Made by a program: the position numbers and the translations under genes
NCBI GenBank assembly: GCA_015065685.1
Contig: SVPU01000006.1
Span: 1 to 64,000 of the forward strand
Source: Oscillospiraceae bacterium
GTDB taxonomy: Bacteria > Bacillota > Clostridia > Oscillospirales > Acutalibacteraceae
Direction: 5' to 3'
Length of the DNA: 64,000 nt
Shown here: piece after piece, positions 48,945 to 57,595 of the stretch
Layout: each line of letters opens with the position of its first letter
How positions within the stretch are numbered: position 1 is the first letter of the stretch
Notes under the pieces: generated by a model
Told to the model about the DNA's origin: nothing
The model's input: the letters and a program-made list of their open reading frames with translations, nothing else
Databases searched by the model: none

Positions 48945-50375
48945 TTATTCCTCGATACCGAAGCAATTGAAAATATTTCTTCTTGCGGTTTCGTAATCGA
49001 GGTGCCTAAGGTGAATACTATCTGCGTTTTCTGAACATATAGTTAACTTGATTTTGCAGGTTTTGTAATAAAAATCAGTGAAAAAGCGGGTTAGCCTTAT
49101 TTGTCCCACTTTTTCTTTGGGACAGTAAAGCTCACGGGTGCGAAAGCCTTTAACCCCCTTTGCAAAGATATTTTCGCCAAATTCAATGCTTGTGTGCTTA
49201 TATTCCAAAATACTAATATAAGCATAAAACGCTATAAGAGCGAAGCAAACAAAGGTTAAAAACAAAACAAAATGAGTGAAATTCGCAAAATAAACGGCGG
49301 AAGGAATCGCAAGGGCTAAAAGGATTAAAAGACAAACGCCCGGCCAAAAAAGAAAGCGGCTTTCACACAAAAGGCTTCTTTTTGGAATAATTGGATTGCC
49401 GTTTGGCGTTAAAAACGGAAAATAAAGCGAAAAATCCTTTTTAATTTCCTCGTATTTGCCGCTTGGCACCACAATTTGTGATTCGCTCTTGCTTTCGCCA
49501 AAACCGCCAACGCTCACCTTCATTGCAAACCTTTTAAATAAAAGCATTAAAGGGGTTTGCACAATAAGAACATTGTTGACCGAGCTCTTTTTAAAGGCTG
49601 TTCGGCATTTTGAAAAGAAGCCCGAGCGCACTTCAAGCTGATTTTCGCCAAGAATAACCTTAAAGCTAAGGTATTTACAAAACGAATAAATAAAGGAAAC
49701 AGCATAAGCCAAAAGAAAAATTAGTGTTATTGTGTTAACAATGGGCGGAAAATGAGTTTCAAACTTAGATGAAACGTTGTTGATTTCATTAAAAAGCATT
49801 TCGCTGAGCGCAATTCCAAAAAGATTACCCGCGCGGTTTATTATTGGAACACCTATAATAAGACCTGTAAAAGCCGAAGAGGTGGTGGCGGCCATAACCG
49901 CAATCTTAACGGCGGAAAAGCGCTGCTTTGAAACCGGCTCATCGCTGTAAAGTTGTTTTGAAAGCTCTTTTCCGCGGGAAAAATTAAGCTTAAACTCAAA
50001 ATCAGGGCGATTTTTTGTTCCTGCCTCGGTATTGATTCTAAAGGTCATAGCGCCGCATAGATAGTCAATCGGCGTGCGCTCGGTTTGAACAGAAGAAAGC
50101 TTTGCTATTTCTATTTCGGATTTTCGAACAAAAATAACCCCTTGTCGCACAGTAACGGTTTTATCATCACAATAAACTCTAAAGGTGAAAAATCTGGCAA
50201 CTGCGAGTCCCAGAATCATTAAAATTGCAATTATTTCAAAGGTTACAAGCCCTTTTATTTCGCCCTTTGCCAAATATTGCAGAAGCGCTCTGAGCAAGGG
50301 AAAAACGAGAACAATTAAAAAAGGCTTTGAAAGCTTTATTATCATTAAAGGGTGAGCGCGGTAAACTGTTTTCAT
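48945..50375 (-). CDS. Bacterial PH-domain membrane protein, YdbT-like
   Basis: This 476-residue protein has hydrophobic helix pairs alternating with bPH2 domains (for example FRVYCDDKTVTVRQGVIFVRKSEIEIAKLSSVQTERTP and LEVRSGFFSKCRTAFKKSSVNNVLIVQTPL). This is the layout of Bacillus YdbT, encoded with YdbS. The pair has been linked to resistance to bacteriocins and membrane-active peptides, but the mechanism is unclear. It overlaps the YdbS-like gene by 4 bp. Confidence 0.85.
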   Translation of the reverse strand: MKTVYRAHPLMIIKLSKPFLIVLVFPLLRALLQYLAKGEIKGLVTFEIIAILMILGLAVARFFTFRVYCDDKTVTVRQGVIFVRKSEIEIAKLSSVQTERTPIDYLCGAMTFRINTEAGTKNRPDFEFKLNFSRGKELSKQLYSDEPVSKQRFSAVKIAVMAATTSSAFTGLIIGVPIINRAGNLFGIALSEMLFNEINNVSSKFETHFPPIVNTITLIFLLAYAVSFIYSFCKYLSFKVILGENQLEVRSGFFSKCRTAFKKSSVNNVLIVQTPLMLLFKRFAMKVSVGGFGESKSESQIVVPSGKYEEIKKDFSLYFPFLTPNGNPIIPKRSLLCESRFLFWPGVCLLILLALAIPSAVYFANFTHFVLFLTFVCFALIAFYAYISILEYKHTSIEFGENIFAKGVKGFRTRELYCPKEKVGQIRLTRFFTDFYYKTCKIKLTICSENADSIHLRHLDYETARRNIFNCFGIEE

Positions 50376-50806
50376 AAGGCATCACCGTGGCTTATTGCCT
50401 CAATAAATTCCTTAGCATCGGTAGCATCAATCTCGGGAACGAAAAGCTTGTTTCTTGCTGCCTTTAAGGTGAATGCGGTGAGCCCCAAAAGTCTAGCCAG
50501 TGGGGTTCTGACCGACTGAGTATAAATTAAACGGGAAAATGGTAAAATATGACATTGTTTTACAATAAAACCACTTTCAATAATAACTGCATTGTTTGAG
50601 TGCTTAATTGAAAAAGCCTTGAAAAGCTGCGGTAAATACCAAAAAATAGTCAAAACAAAAACAACGCTTAAAACAAGCAGTGCAATTAAAAAGGGTTTCA
50701 TGGTAAAACTGTAAAAAGCGCAAATTGAAGCTAATAAACAAAATATAAGTGCCGTGCGAATACGCCATAAAAGTAAAGTTTTATGCGGAAGTTTATATTC
50801 TTTCAT
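50372..50806 (-). CDS. Bacterial PH-domain membrane protein, YdbS-like
   Basis: This 144-residue protein has two membrane helices (about 17-54) and one bPH2 domain (NAVIIESGFIVKQCHILPFSRLIYTQSVRTPLARLLGL). It is the smaller partner of the YdbS/YdbT pair. It overlaps the larger gene by 4 bp and begins 13 bp after rarA ends, so the three may share a transcript. Confidence 0.85.
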   Translation of the reverse strand: MKEYKLPHKTLLLWRIRTALIFCLLASICAFYSFTMKPFLIALLVLSVVFVLTIFWYLPQLFKAFSIKHSNNAVIIESGFIVKQCHILPFSRLIYTQSVRTPLARLLGLTAFTLKAARNKLFVPEIDATDAKEFIEAISHGDAL

Positions 50807-50818
50807 TTGCTTTACTCC

Positions 50819-52078
50819 CTATTTCTTTATTTCGGACCAATACTCCTTAAATTTTTGTTCGGTTTTGTTATCACCGGGGATATAATATTTTTTATTTTTA
50901 ATGTTATCGGGCAGATACTGTTGGTATACGAAATGACCCTTATAATTATGTGGATATTTGTAATTTTGCCCCTTAATCTCGGCATCTTCCCCATCAAAGT
51001 GCTTGTTTTGAAGATGTCTCGGAATGTCTCCCCCGATTCCTCGCTCAATATCCTGCATGGCTGCATTAATGGCATCGTGAGCCGAAACCGATTTTGGTGC
51101 GCTTGCCACGAGAATAACGGCGTTTGCAAGGGGGAGTCTCGCTTCGGGAAGCCCCACCATCATTGCCGTGTCCACCGCGGCTTTAACGATAGGAATTATC
51201 TGCGGATAAGCAAGCCCTACATCCTCATTAGCGCAAACAAGAAGCCTTCTGCAAGCGCTTGGCAGGTCGCCTGCCGCTAAAAGCCTTCCGAGGTAATAAA
51301 TGGCGGCATCGGGGTCAGAGCCGCGCATAGATTTTTGATAGGCCGAAATAATGTCATAATGCTCATCGCCCTCGCGGTCGTAACGCACAGAATTCGAGGC
51401 CAGAATTTCTTCTGCGAGAGAGTCAGAAACGGTGATTTCCTCGCCTTCCTCGGCGGTTAGAATGCAAAGTTCAAGCATATTAAGCGAACGGCGCACATCT
51501 CCCGCTGCCGCCGCCGACATTTTATTCAGCGCTTCACGGCTTATGTTGATTTTCTTGCCCTTTTCGTTTGCGAGAATCTGAAGTCCGCGCAAAATAACCA
51601 AATGGATATCCTCTTTTGAAAGGGTTTTGAATTCAAAAACGGTTGAACGGCTTAAAATTGCGTTATAAACATAAAAATAGGGGTTTTCTGTGGTGGAAGC
51701 AATGAGGGTTATATCCCCATTTTCAATGTAAGAAAGCAGAATCTGCTGTTGTTTTTTGTTGAAATATTGAATCTCATCAAGATAAAGCAAAATTCCGTCC
51801 GAGCTTTCAATTGTTCCAATGCTGTTTATAATCTCTTTTATATCGGCGGTTGAAGCGGTGGTTGCATTAAGATGATAAAGCTTTTTACCGCAGTTTTTGG
51901 CAATTATGTTGGCGACCGTGGTCTTACCCACGCCTGAGGGACCGTAAAAAATAAGGTTGGGCATTTTGCCCGAATCAATAATTTGTCTCAACACCTTACC
52001 CTTTGCTAAAAGGTGCTTTTGTCCCGCAACCTCTTCAATAGTTTGAGGTCTTAATCTGTCTGCCAAGGGAGAATACAT
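50819..52078 (-). CDS. rarA: Replication-associated recombination protein RarA (MgsA)
   Basis: The 419-residue AAA+ ATPase acts at stalled forks. It begins MYSPLADRLRPQTIEEVAGQKHLL and has Walker A GPSGVGKTT, LNATTASTADIKEI, Walker B ILLYLDEI, sensor TTENP, and the C-terminal tetramer domain with RGSDPDAAIYYLGRLL and HLQNKHFDGEDAEIKGQNYKYPHNY. ATG 52078 fits the family and follows GGCGGTGA. Confidence 0.97.
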   Translation of the reverse strand: MYSPLADRLRPQTIEEVAGQKHLLAKGKVLRQIIDSGKMPNLIFYGPSGVGKTTVANIIAKNCGKKLYHLNATTASTADIKEIINSIGTIESSDGILLYLDEIQYFNKKQQQILLSYIENGDITLIASTTENPYFYVYNAILSRSTVFEFKTLSKEDIHLVILRGLQILANEKGKKINISREALNKMSAAAAGDVRRSLNMLELCILTAEEGEEITVSDSLAEEILASNSVRYDREGDEHYDIISAYQKSMRGSDPDAAIYYLGRLLAAGDLPSACRRLLVCANEDVGLAYPQIIPIVKAAVDTAMMVGLPEARLPLANAVILVASAPKSVSAHDAINAAMQDIERGIGGDIPRHLQNKHFDGEDAEIKGQNYKYPHNYKGHFVYQQYLPDNIKNKKYYIPGDNKTEQKFKEYWSEIKK

Positions 52079-52225
52079 TATTTCACCGCCCATTCAATTA
52101 TGTGTATCATTAAAACTATTATACTTTTTTTCGTGCTTTAAGTCAATCAGAGTTTGTTTTTTTGGGTTATAAGGCGCTAAAACAGGGTCTTTTAATGCAA
52201 AATTAAAAGAAATAAAGTAAATTAC

Positions 52226-52254
52226 TTGAAAAATAGCGTAAAATGTATTATATT
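52226..52254 (+). promoter_or_regulatory. Promoter of the aminotransferase gene
   Basis: A -35 TTGAAA (52226-52231), a 17-bp spacer and a -10 TATATT (52249-52254), 43 bp before the ATG. Confidence 0.75.
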
Positions 52255-52296
52255 ATATTAGTTAATCAGTTTAATTACAGAAAGGCAAGGAAAAAT

Positions 52297-53574
52297 ATGT
52301 CTGATTACTTAAAAATGAACAAGGAGCAGTTGAAAGAAGAATTCAAAGCGGTTTGCTCTGAATACGAAAAGCTACGCTCTTTGCATTTATCACTTGATAT
52401 GTCTCGCGGAAAGCCCGGTTTTGACAATATGGATTTAAGCGAGAAAATGTTTGATTTGGTTGGAAACGACAGTGGCTTTAAAAACATCAGCGGGATTGAC
52501 TGCCGAAACTACGGCGGGTTAGATGGCCTTAGTGAGCTTAAAAGTCTTTTTGGTGAAATTTTAGAGCTCGACCCCGAACAAATTATTGTGGGAGGAAATT
52601 CCTCGCTTAATATGATGTTTGATACTATTGCACAGGCGGTTACTCACGGCCTTGGTGCAGAGCCTTGGGGAAAGTGTGAAAAGGTTAAGTTCCTCTGCCC
52701 TGTTCCCGGTTATGACAGACATTTTGCGATAACCGAATATTTTGGCTTTGAGCTTATATCGGTTCCCACAACCGATGAAGGACCCGATATGGATACGGTT
52801 GAAGAGCTCGTGAAGGACAAAGCGGTTAAGGGTATTTGGTGTGTTCCCAAATATTCAAACCCCGAGGGAATCACATATAGTGATGCGGTTGTGCGCCGAA
52901 TGGCAAATTTAAAGCCCGCAGCTTCTGATTTTAAAATCTTTTGGGATAATGCTTATGCTGTTCACGATTTATATGACGAGGGCGATAAGCTTCTCAACAT
53001 TTACACCGAGTGTGTTAATGCGGGCAATCCCGATTTAGTGATTATGTTCACTTCAACCTCTAAAATCACCTTCCCGGGTGCCGGTGTTGCGGCGATAGGC
53101 GCCAGTCATAACAATGTGGCTCTTTTAAAGGGAAGAATGAAATTCCAGACAATCGGCCCCGATAAGCTTAATCAGTTAAGACACGCGAGAATGTTCAGAA
53201 ATGTGAACGATGTTAAAAAGCATATGAAACGCCACGCCGAGATTTTAAGACCTAAATTTGAGGCGGTGCTCAGTGAGCTTGATACTCAATTATCTGATAA
53301 AGGAATTGCAAAGTGGAATAACCCCAAGGGTGGCTATTTTATAAGCCTTTATGTGCTCGAGGGTTGTGCAAAACGAGTTGAAGAGCTGTGCGCTAACGCA
53401 GGGATGATATTAACCCCCGCGGGAGCTACCTATCCTTACGGAAAAGACCCTGAGGATAAAAACATAAGAATTGCTCCCTCTTATCCTTCTGTTGAAGAAA
53501 TTAAAAAAGCCTCGGTTGTGCTCTGCACAGCCGTGCGTTATGCAACACTTGAAAAGCTCTTGGAGGAAAATTAA
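52297..53574 (+). CDS. PLP-dependent aminotransferase (Aminotran_MocR/AspT type)
   Basis: The 425-residue fold-type I aminotransferase belongs to the alanine/aspartate-like MocR-related group: LSLDMSRGKPGFDNMDLS, VGGNSSLNMMFDTI, PVPGYDRHFAITEYFG, WCVPKYSNPEGITYSD, FWDNAYAVHDL and TSTSKITFPGAG with the PLP lysine. It lacks the DNA-binding domain of MocR. The substrate is probably aspartate or a related amino acid. ATG 52297 has AAGGAAA upstream; the upstream frame overlaps the -10 box. Confidence 0.9.
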   Translation: MSDYLKMNKEQLKEEFKAVCSEYEKLRSLHLSLDMSRGKPGFDNMDLSEKMFDLVGNDSGFKNISGIDCRNYGGLDGLSELKSLFGEILELDPEQIIVGGNSSLNMMFDTIAQAVTHGLGAEPWGKCEKVKFLCPVPGYDRHFAITEYFGFELISVPTTDEGPDMDTVEELVKDKAVKGIWCVPKYSNPEGITYSDAVVRRMANLKPAASDFKIFWDNAYAVHDLYDEGDKLLNIYTECVNAGNPDLVIMFTSTSKITFPGAGVAAIGASHNNVALLKGRMKFQTIGPDKLNQLRHARMFRNVNDVKKHMKRHAEILRPKFEAVLSELDTQLSDKGIAKWNNPKGGYFISLYVLEGCAKRVEELCANAGMILTPAGATYPYGKDPEDKNIRIAPSYPSVEEIKKASVVLCTAVRYATLEKLLEEN

Positions 53575-53592
53575 CCGAAAAATAAAGTTAGA

Positions 53593-53621
53593 TTGACTTT
53601 AGAGAGTTTTTTATGTATAAT
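53593..53621 (+). promoter_or_regulatory. Promoter of secDF
   Basis: A -35 TTGACT (53593-53598), a 17-bp spacer and a -10 TATAAT (53616-53621), 62 bp before the secD ATG. Confidence 0.8.
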
Positions 53622-53682
53622 TATTATAAATTTTGATTTGCTGATATTTAGCAAAGAAAAACAAAAATCGGAGGATTTACCA

Positions 53683-55059
53683 ATGAAAAACAGAAAAGTG
53701 GGTAAACCGTGGTTTTTTGTGATTTTCGTACTGATTTTGGCACTTGCATTTACTGCCTTTTTCGGTGTTGAAAATTACTACGGTGATACCAGAGAAGTTT
53801 ACACAAAGGGTGCTAAGGACATTCGCTGGGGTATTGATATCCGCGGCGGTGTTGAGGCAGTTTTCTCACCCGACAAGGAAGATGCAGACATCACCACAGA
53901 GGATATGGATGCTGCAAAAGCCATTATTGAAACAAGACTTGTTAACAAAAGTATAACCGATTATGAGGTTTATGCAGATAATGCAAACCATCAGATAATC
54001 GTGCGCTTCCCCTGGGCTGCAGAAGAAAGCGATTTTGATGCAGCAGCTGCTGTTCAGGAGCTCGGCGAGACCGCACTCCTCACATTCTGCCGTGAAGATA
54101 ACAAGGAAGACGTTATTTTAAGCGGTGCTGCTGATATTAAACACGCAGAGCCCGGCCTTGATGAGAAGCAGAACTATGTTGTTTACCTCGATTTCACAGA
54201 AGAGGGTAAATCAAAGTTTGCAACCGCAACCGCAGAAATGGTTGGTAAAACCGTTTCAATCTGGATGGATGACACAATGATTCAGAATCCGACTGTTAAC
54301 GAAGCAATCACAGGCGGAACAGCTTACATAACAGGTATGGCAAACGCAGAAGAGGCAAAAGCGCTTGCAGATAAAATCAACGCAGGCTCACTTCCCTTTG
54401 CGCTCACTGTTGATGACAGCAAGCTTCAGGTTATTTCACCCACCTTGGGCTCTGATGCACTTAATGTTATGGTTATTGCAGGTTCAATCGCATTCGGTGT
54501 TGTTTGCTTGCTTATGATTTTCCGTTACAGACTCAACGGATTTGTAACCGCAATTGCACTTCTCGGTCAGTTGGCAGGCTCAATCGCTTGTATTTCGGGT
54601 TATTTTGCAGATTCAAACAGCTTCACACTCACAATCCCCGGTATTGCGGGTATTATCCTTTCAATCGGTGTGGGTGTTGACTGTAACGTAATCGCAGCAG
54701 AAAGAATTCGTGAAGAGTTTAAAAAGGGCAAAACGGTTGACGGTGCTATTGACAGCGGCTTCAAAAACAGCTTGAGCGCGGTTATCGACGGTAACGTTAC
54801 CATCGTAATCGTATCGTTAGTGCTTATGGGTGCATTCGGTACACCTGATAACATCCTTGCAAAAGTAATGTCTCCGCTTATGTCTCTTTTCGGAACCTCT
54901 ATTACAGGTTCTATCTATTCCTTCGGTTATACCCTACTCGTTGGTACAATCTTCAACCTTATAATGGGCGTTCTTGCTTCCAAATATATGCTTAAGAGTA
55001 TTTCAAGGCTTAAAGCGTTCAGAAATCCTTGGTTCTACGGAGGTAAGAAAAATGCGTAA
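53683..55059 (+). CDS. secD: Protein translocase subunit SecD
   Basis: SecD and SecF use the ion gradient to help pull proteins through SecYEG. The 458-residue protein has an N-terminal helix, a periplasmic-type domain with the conserved RWGIDIRGGVEAVFSP and ITGGTAYITGMANAEEAKALADKINAGSLPFAL, and five C-terminal RND helices with GVGVDCNVIAAERIREE. ATG 53683 follows GGAGGATT. It overlaps secF by 8 bp. Confidence 0.97.
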   Translation: MKNRKVGKPWFFVIFVLILALAFTAFFGVENYYGDTREVYTKGAKDIRWGIDIRGGVEAVFSPDKEDADITTEDMDAAKAIIETRLVNKSITDYEVYADNANHQIIVRFPWAAEESDFDAAAAVQELGETALLTFCREDNKEDVILSGAADIKHAEPGLDEKQNYVVYLDFTEEGKSKFATATAEMVGKTVSIWMDDTMIQNPTVNEAITGGTAYITGMANAEEAKALADKINAGSLPFALTVDDSKLQVISPTLGSDALNVMVIAGSIAFGVVCLLMIFRYRLNGFVTAIALLGQLAGSIACISGYFADSNSFTLTIPGIAGIILSIGVGVDCNVIAAERIREEFKKGKTVDGAIDSGFKNSLSAVIDGNVTIVIVSLVLMGAFGTPDNILAKVMSPLMSLFGTSITGSIYSFGYTLLVGTIFNLIMGVLASKYMLKSISRLKAFRNPWFYGGKKNA

Positions 55060-55981
55060 TTTTAAGATTGATTTTAATAAGATTTTCAAATATGTGATTA
55101 TAGCATATCTTGCAATTTTTCTCGTGGGCGGAATTTTCGCAGCAATTTTCGGTGTTGAGCTTGATATCAACTTCAGCGGTGGTACAAAAATTTCTTATGC
55201 TTATGAAGGCTCACTTGCTGAAAAGGATATAAAGGCCATTGTTGATGAAAAAATTGATGCTAAATATGATTTGGGAATGAGCACCTCGCTTGCGGGCGAT
55301 ACTCAAACCTTTGAAATTTCACTCGCAGGTAAAAATGCTCTTTCTGCAGAAAAGCAGGAGGAATTAACCAAGGCTTTGGTTGAAAAGTTTAAGGATAACA
55401 AGGTTGAGCTTTATAATTCAAACTCTGTTAGCCCCACAATTGCAGGAAGCTTCTTTGCAAAGAGCATTGTCGCAATGCTTATAACCGCGGCTTTAGTTGT
55501 GGTTTATGTTGGTATCCGCTTTAAGAATATCGGCGGTGTTACCGCAGCTCTTACCGCTTTGGTAGCGCTTGTGTTTGACGTTGCAATTACCTTTGTGGTT
55601 TGCATTTTCTTCCGTTTGCAGATCGATTCAAACTATATCGCAGTTGTGCTTACAATGCTTGGTTATTCTCTTAACGACACAATCGTTATTTATGACCGTG
55701 TTCGTGAAAATAAGAGACTTTCTCCCGAGACTGAAATCGGCGAGCTTGTTAACGTAAGTATAAACCAGACCTTAGTTCGAAATGTGGTTACAACAGTTAC
55801 CACATTCTTAGCAGTTATGACAATTGTTGTTGTTTCAGAGCTTTTTGGTCTTCAGAGCCTTAGAACATTTGCTATTCCCATGGCATTTGGCTTGGTTTCG
55901 GGTGCGATTTCTTCACTTTGCGTTTCGGGTCCGCTTTGGGTTATCTGGAAGAGAAGCCGCGCAAAAAAAGCAAAGAAATAA
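55052..55981 (+). CDS. secF: Protein translocase subunit SecF
   Basis: The 309-residue RND partner of SecD has an N-terminal helix, ELDINFSGGTKISYAYEG, and helices with LGYSLNDTIVIYDRVRENKRL, the family signature. ATG 55052 follows GGAGGTAAG and lies inside the secD end. A terminator follows. Confidence 0.97.
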   Translation: MRNFKIDFNKIFKYVIIAYLAIFLVGGIFAAIFGVELDINFSGGTKISYAYEGSLAEKDIKAIVDEKIDAKYDLGMSTSLAGDTQTFEISLAGKNALSAEKQEELTKALVEKFKDNKVELYNSNSVSPTIAGSFFAKSIVAMLITAALVVVYVGIRFKNIGGVTAALTALVALVFDVAITFVVCIFFRLQIDSNYIAVVLTMLGYSLNDTIVIYDRVRENKRLSPETEIGELVNVSINQTLVRNVVTTVTTFLAVMTIVVVSELFGLQSLRTFAIPMAFGLVSGAISSLCVSGPLWVIWKRSRAKKAKK

Positions 55982-56009
55982 TAGTTGCCAAGTAGCAATT
56001 TAAAGTGTA

Positions 56010-56049
56010 AAAAAAGCAAAAGATGTGCGCTGCCTTCTTTTGCTTTTTT
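56010..56049 (+). terminator. Terminator of secDF
   Basis: The stem AAAAAAGCAAAAGA/TCTTTTGCTTTTTT with a GC-rich loop, T-rich on its 3' arm. Confidence 0.8.
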
Positions 56050-56103
56050 GATTTATGTGATTTTTAAATTGTTGGAATCAGGCAATCTTTAAAGGAGAAT
56101 TTT

Positions 56104-56904
56104 ATGGAAAATACTGCGCAACTTAAAAACTTAAAGTTGTTCCTTTTTGATATGGATGGAACGCTTTATATCGGCAATAATTTATTTGATTTTACGATAG
56201 AATTGTTGCAAACAATAAAGAAAAACGGCGGAAGATATATGTTTATGACAAACAATTCTTCCAAAAGCGTTAAGGATTATATTATAAAACTCGAAAAACT
56301 CGGTATTACCGCCACAGAGGATGATTTTATAACCTCATCTCAGGCAACGGTGTATTATCTTAAAAAGCATCACCCAAACGCCACCCTTTATGTTTGCGGA
56401 ACACAGTCGCTTAAGGATGAATTTATAAAAGAAGGCTTTAAAATCACCGAAGAACAAAGTCGGACCGAGTGTATCGTTATGGGTAACGACACAGAACTTA
56501 ATTTCAAAAAACTTTATGACATTTCTGAAATGCTTTGCACAAGGGAACTGCCCTATATTGCCACAAACCCCGACTATGTTTGCCCCACCGAATTCGGCAG
56601 TGTGCCCGATTGCGGAAGCGTTTGCGATATGATTTTCAATGCAACCGGTAAAAGACCGATATTTATCGGCAAACCTGAGGCTTTAATGCCCGAACTTGCA
56701 ATGGAAATGACGGGTTACGGTAAAACCGAGACCGCCATTATTGGAGACAGAATTTATACCGATATTAAAAGCGGAATGAACGCGGGGATTGTAAGTATTC
56801 TTGTTATGAGCGGCGAGACCACCCAAGAAATACTCGAAAATTCTGCCGACAAACCCGATTTTGTGCTCCCTTCAGGAAAAGAACTTTTGGAATATATAAG
56901 ATAA
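56104..56904 (+). CDS. HAD-IIA family hydrolase (NagD-like phosphatase)
   Basis: The 266-residue HAD phosphatase has motif I FDMDGTLYIG, motif II MTNNSSKS, a C2-type cap domain in the middle, motif III IGKPEAL and motif IV GDRIYTDI. The family dephosphorylates small sugar phosphates and nucleotides; the substrate is not predictable. Ribosome-binding site AAAGGAGA. Confidence 0.92.
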   Translation: MENTAQLKNLKLFLFDMDGTLYIGNNLFDFTIELLQTIKKNGGRYMFMTNNSSKSVKDYIIKLEKLGITATEDDFITSSQATVYYLKKHHPNATLYVCGTQSLKDEFIKEGFKITEEQSRTECIVMGNDTELNFKKLYDISEMLCTRELPYIATNPDYVCPTEFGSVPDCGSVCDMIFNATGKRPIFIGKPEALMPELAMEMTGYGKTETAIIGDRIYTDIKSGMNAGIVSILVMSGETTQEILENSADKPDFVLPSGKELLEYIR

Positions 56905-56976
56905 ACAAAAATCAAGTTCATACAATTGCAGATGAAACATAAGGCGTTTCGAAATGTCTTTAATTGCAATCCGTAG

Positions 56977-56995
56977 GGGCGGTCCTTGACCGCCC
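56977..56995. repeat. REP-like palindrome GGGCGGTC...GACCGCCC
   Basis: A 19-bp palindrome edged by CCGTAGG and CGTTTTT. Its reverse complement matches the unit at 28748-28771 except for the central bases. It lies between two convergent genes and could also act as a terminator for the HAD gene. Confidence 0.8.
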
Positions 56996-56999
56996 GTTT

Positions 57000-57305
57000 T
57001 TATGGTTTCCAAAGGTATTTATTTAAATCAATGCGCCCGTCATTTTCAAAAACAATCCCCTCGTTTTCGAGCATTTGGCGTTGAACGGCACCGCCGCCGA
57101 AAACAAAGGCATCGGCAGTTTTGCCCTCACGGTTTACAACTCGGTGGCAAGGTATAACTCCGGGTGCGGGGTTATTGTGAAGCGCATAACCCACAACCCT
57201 TGCCCAACGCGGATTGCCCGCCAAAAGTGCCACTTGACCGTAGGTTGCAACATTACCCTTGGGTATTTTGCAAACCACCGCGTAAATTTTTTCGAAAACA
57301 GACAC
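57000..57305 (-). CDS. MGMT family DNA-alkyl repair protein, single domain
   Basis: This 101-residue protein is only the C-terminal DNA-binding/methyltransferase domain: VATYGQVALLAGNPRWARVVGYALHNNP and VIPCHRVVNREGK with the acceptor Cys53. The N-terminal domain of Ogt/MGMT is absent, as in Atl proteins, but the reactive Cys is kept, so alkyl transfer is possible. Note AFVFGG in place of the usual GGxxR/KxxLL spacing. Confidence 0.9.
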   Translation of the reverse strand: MSVFEKIYAVVCKIPKGNVATYGQVALLAGNPRWARVVGYALHNNPAPGVIPCHRVVNREGKTADAFVFGGGAVQRQMLENEGIVFENDGRIDLNKYLWKP

Positions 57306-57364
57306 AAAATCACCTCTGAAAGTTTATTTTTCCCATAAAACTGAATTTCTTTCATTTTGTTAGT

Positions 57365-57432
57365 GAATAGTGAAAAGTGAAGAGGTAAAAAGTAAAATCG
57401 ACAAACCTCTATTGAGATTTGTCGATTTTGGC
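57365..57432. repeat. tRNA-flanking repeat, copy B, with terminator hairpin
   Basis: A near copy of 14454-14528, ending at the CCA end of tRNA-Ser. It contains the stem AAAATCGACAAA/TTTGTCGATTTT (12 bp), T-rich downstream on the minus strand. Copy B lacks a 6-bp AGTGAA direct repeat present in copy A. Confidence 0.8.
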
Positions 57433-57520
57433 GGAGAGAAGGGGATTCGAACCCCTGAACGGGTATTAGCCGTTACACGATTTCCAATCGTGCGCCTTAG
57501 ACCAGCTCAGCCATCTCTCC
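57429..57520 (-). tRNA. tRNA-Ser (anticodon GGA)
   Basis: A minus-strand class II tRNA: acceptor GGAGAGA, D-arm TGGCTGAGCTGG, anticodon stem CACGA/TCGTG with loop TTGGAAA (anticodon GGA), a long variable arm, T-arm GGTTCGAATCC, and CCA at 57429-57431. Confidence 0.95.
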
Positions 57521-57550
57521 GAATATAACCTAATCAATCGTGCGAAATCC

Positions 57551-57579
57551 ATTATACTTGATTAGGCTTTAAAAATCAA
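57551..57579 (-). promoter_or_regulatory. Promoter of tRNA-Ser
   Basis: On the minus strand, -35 TTGATT (57574-57579), a 17-bp spacer and -10 TATAAT (57551-57556), 30 bp upstream of the tRNA. Confidence 0.8.
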
Positions 57580-57595
57580 GTGTTAATTGATGATT

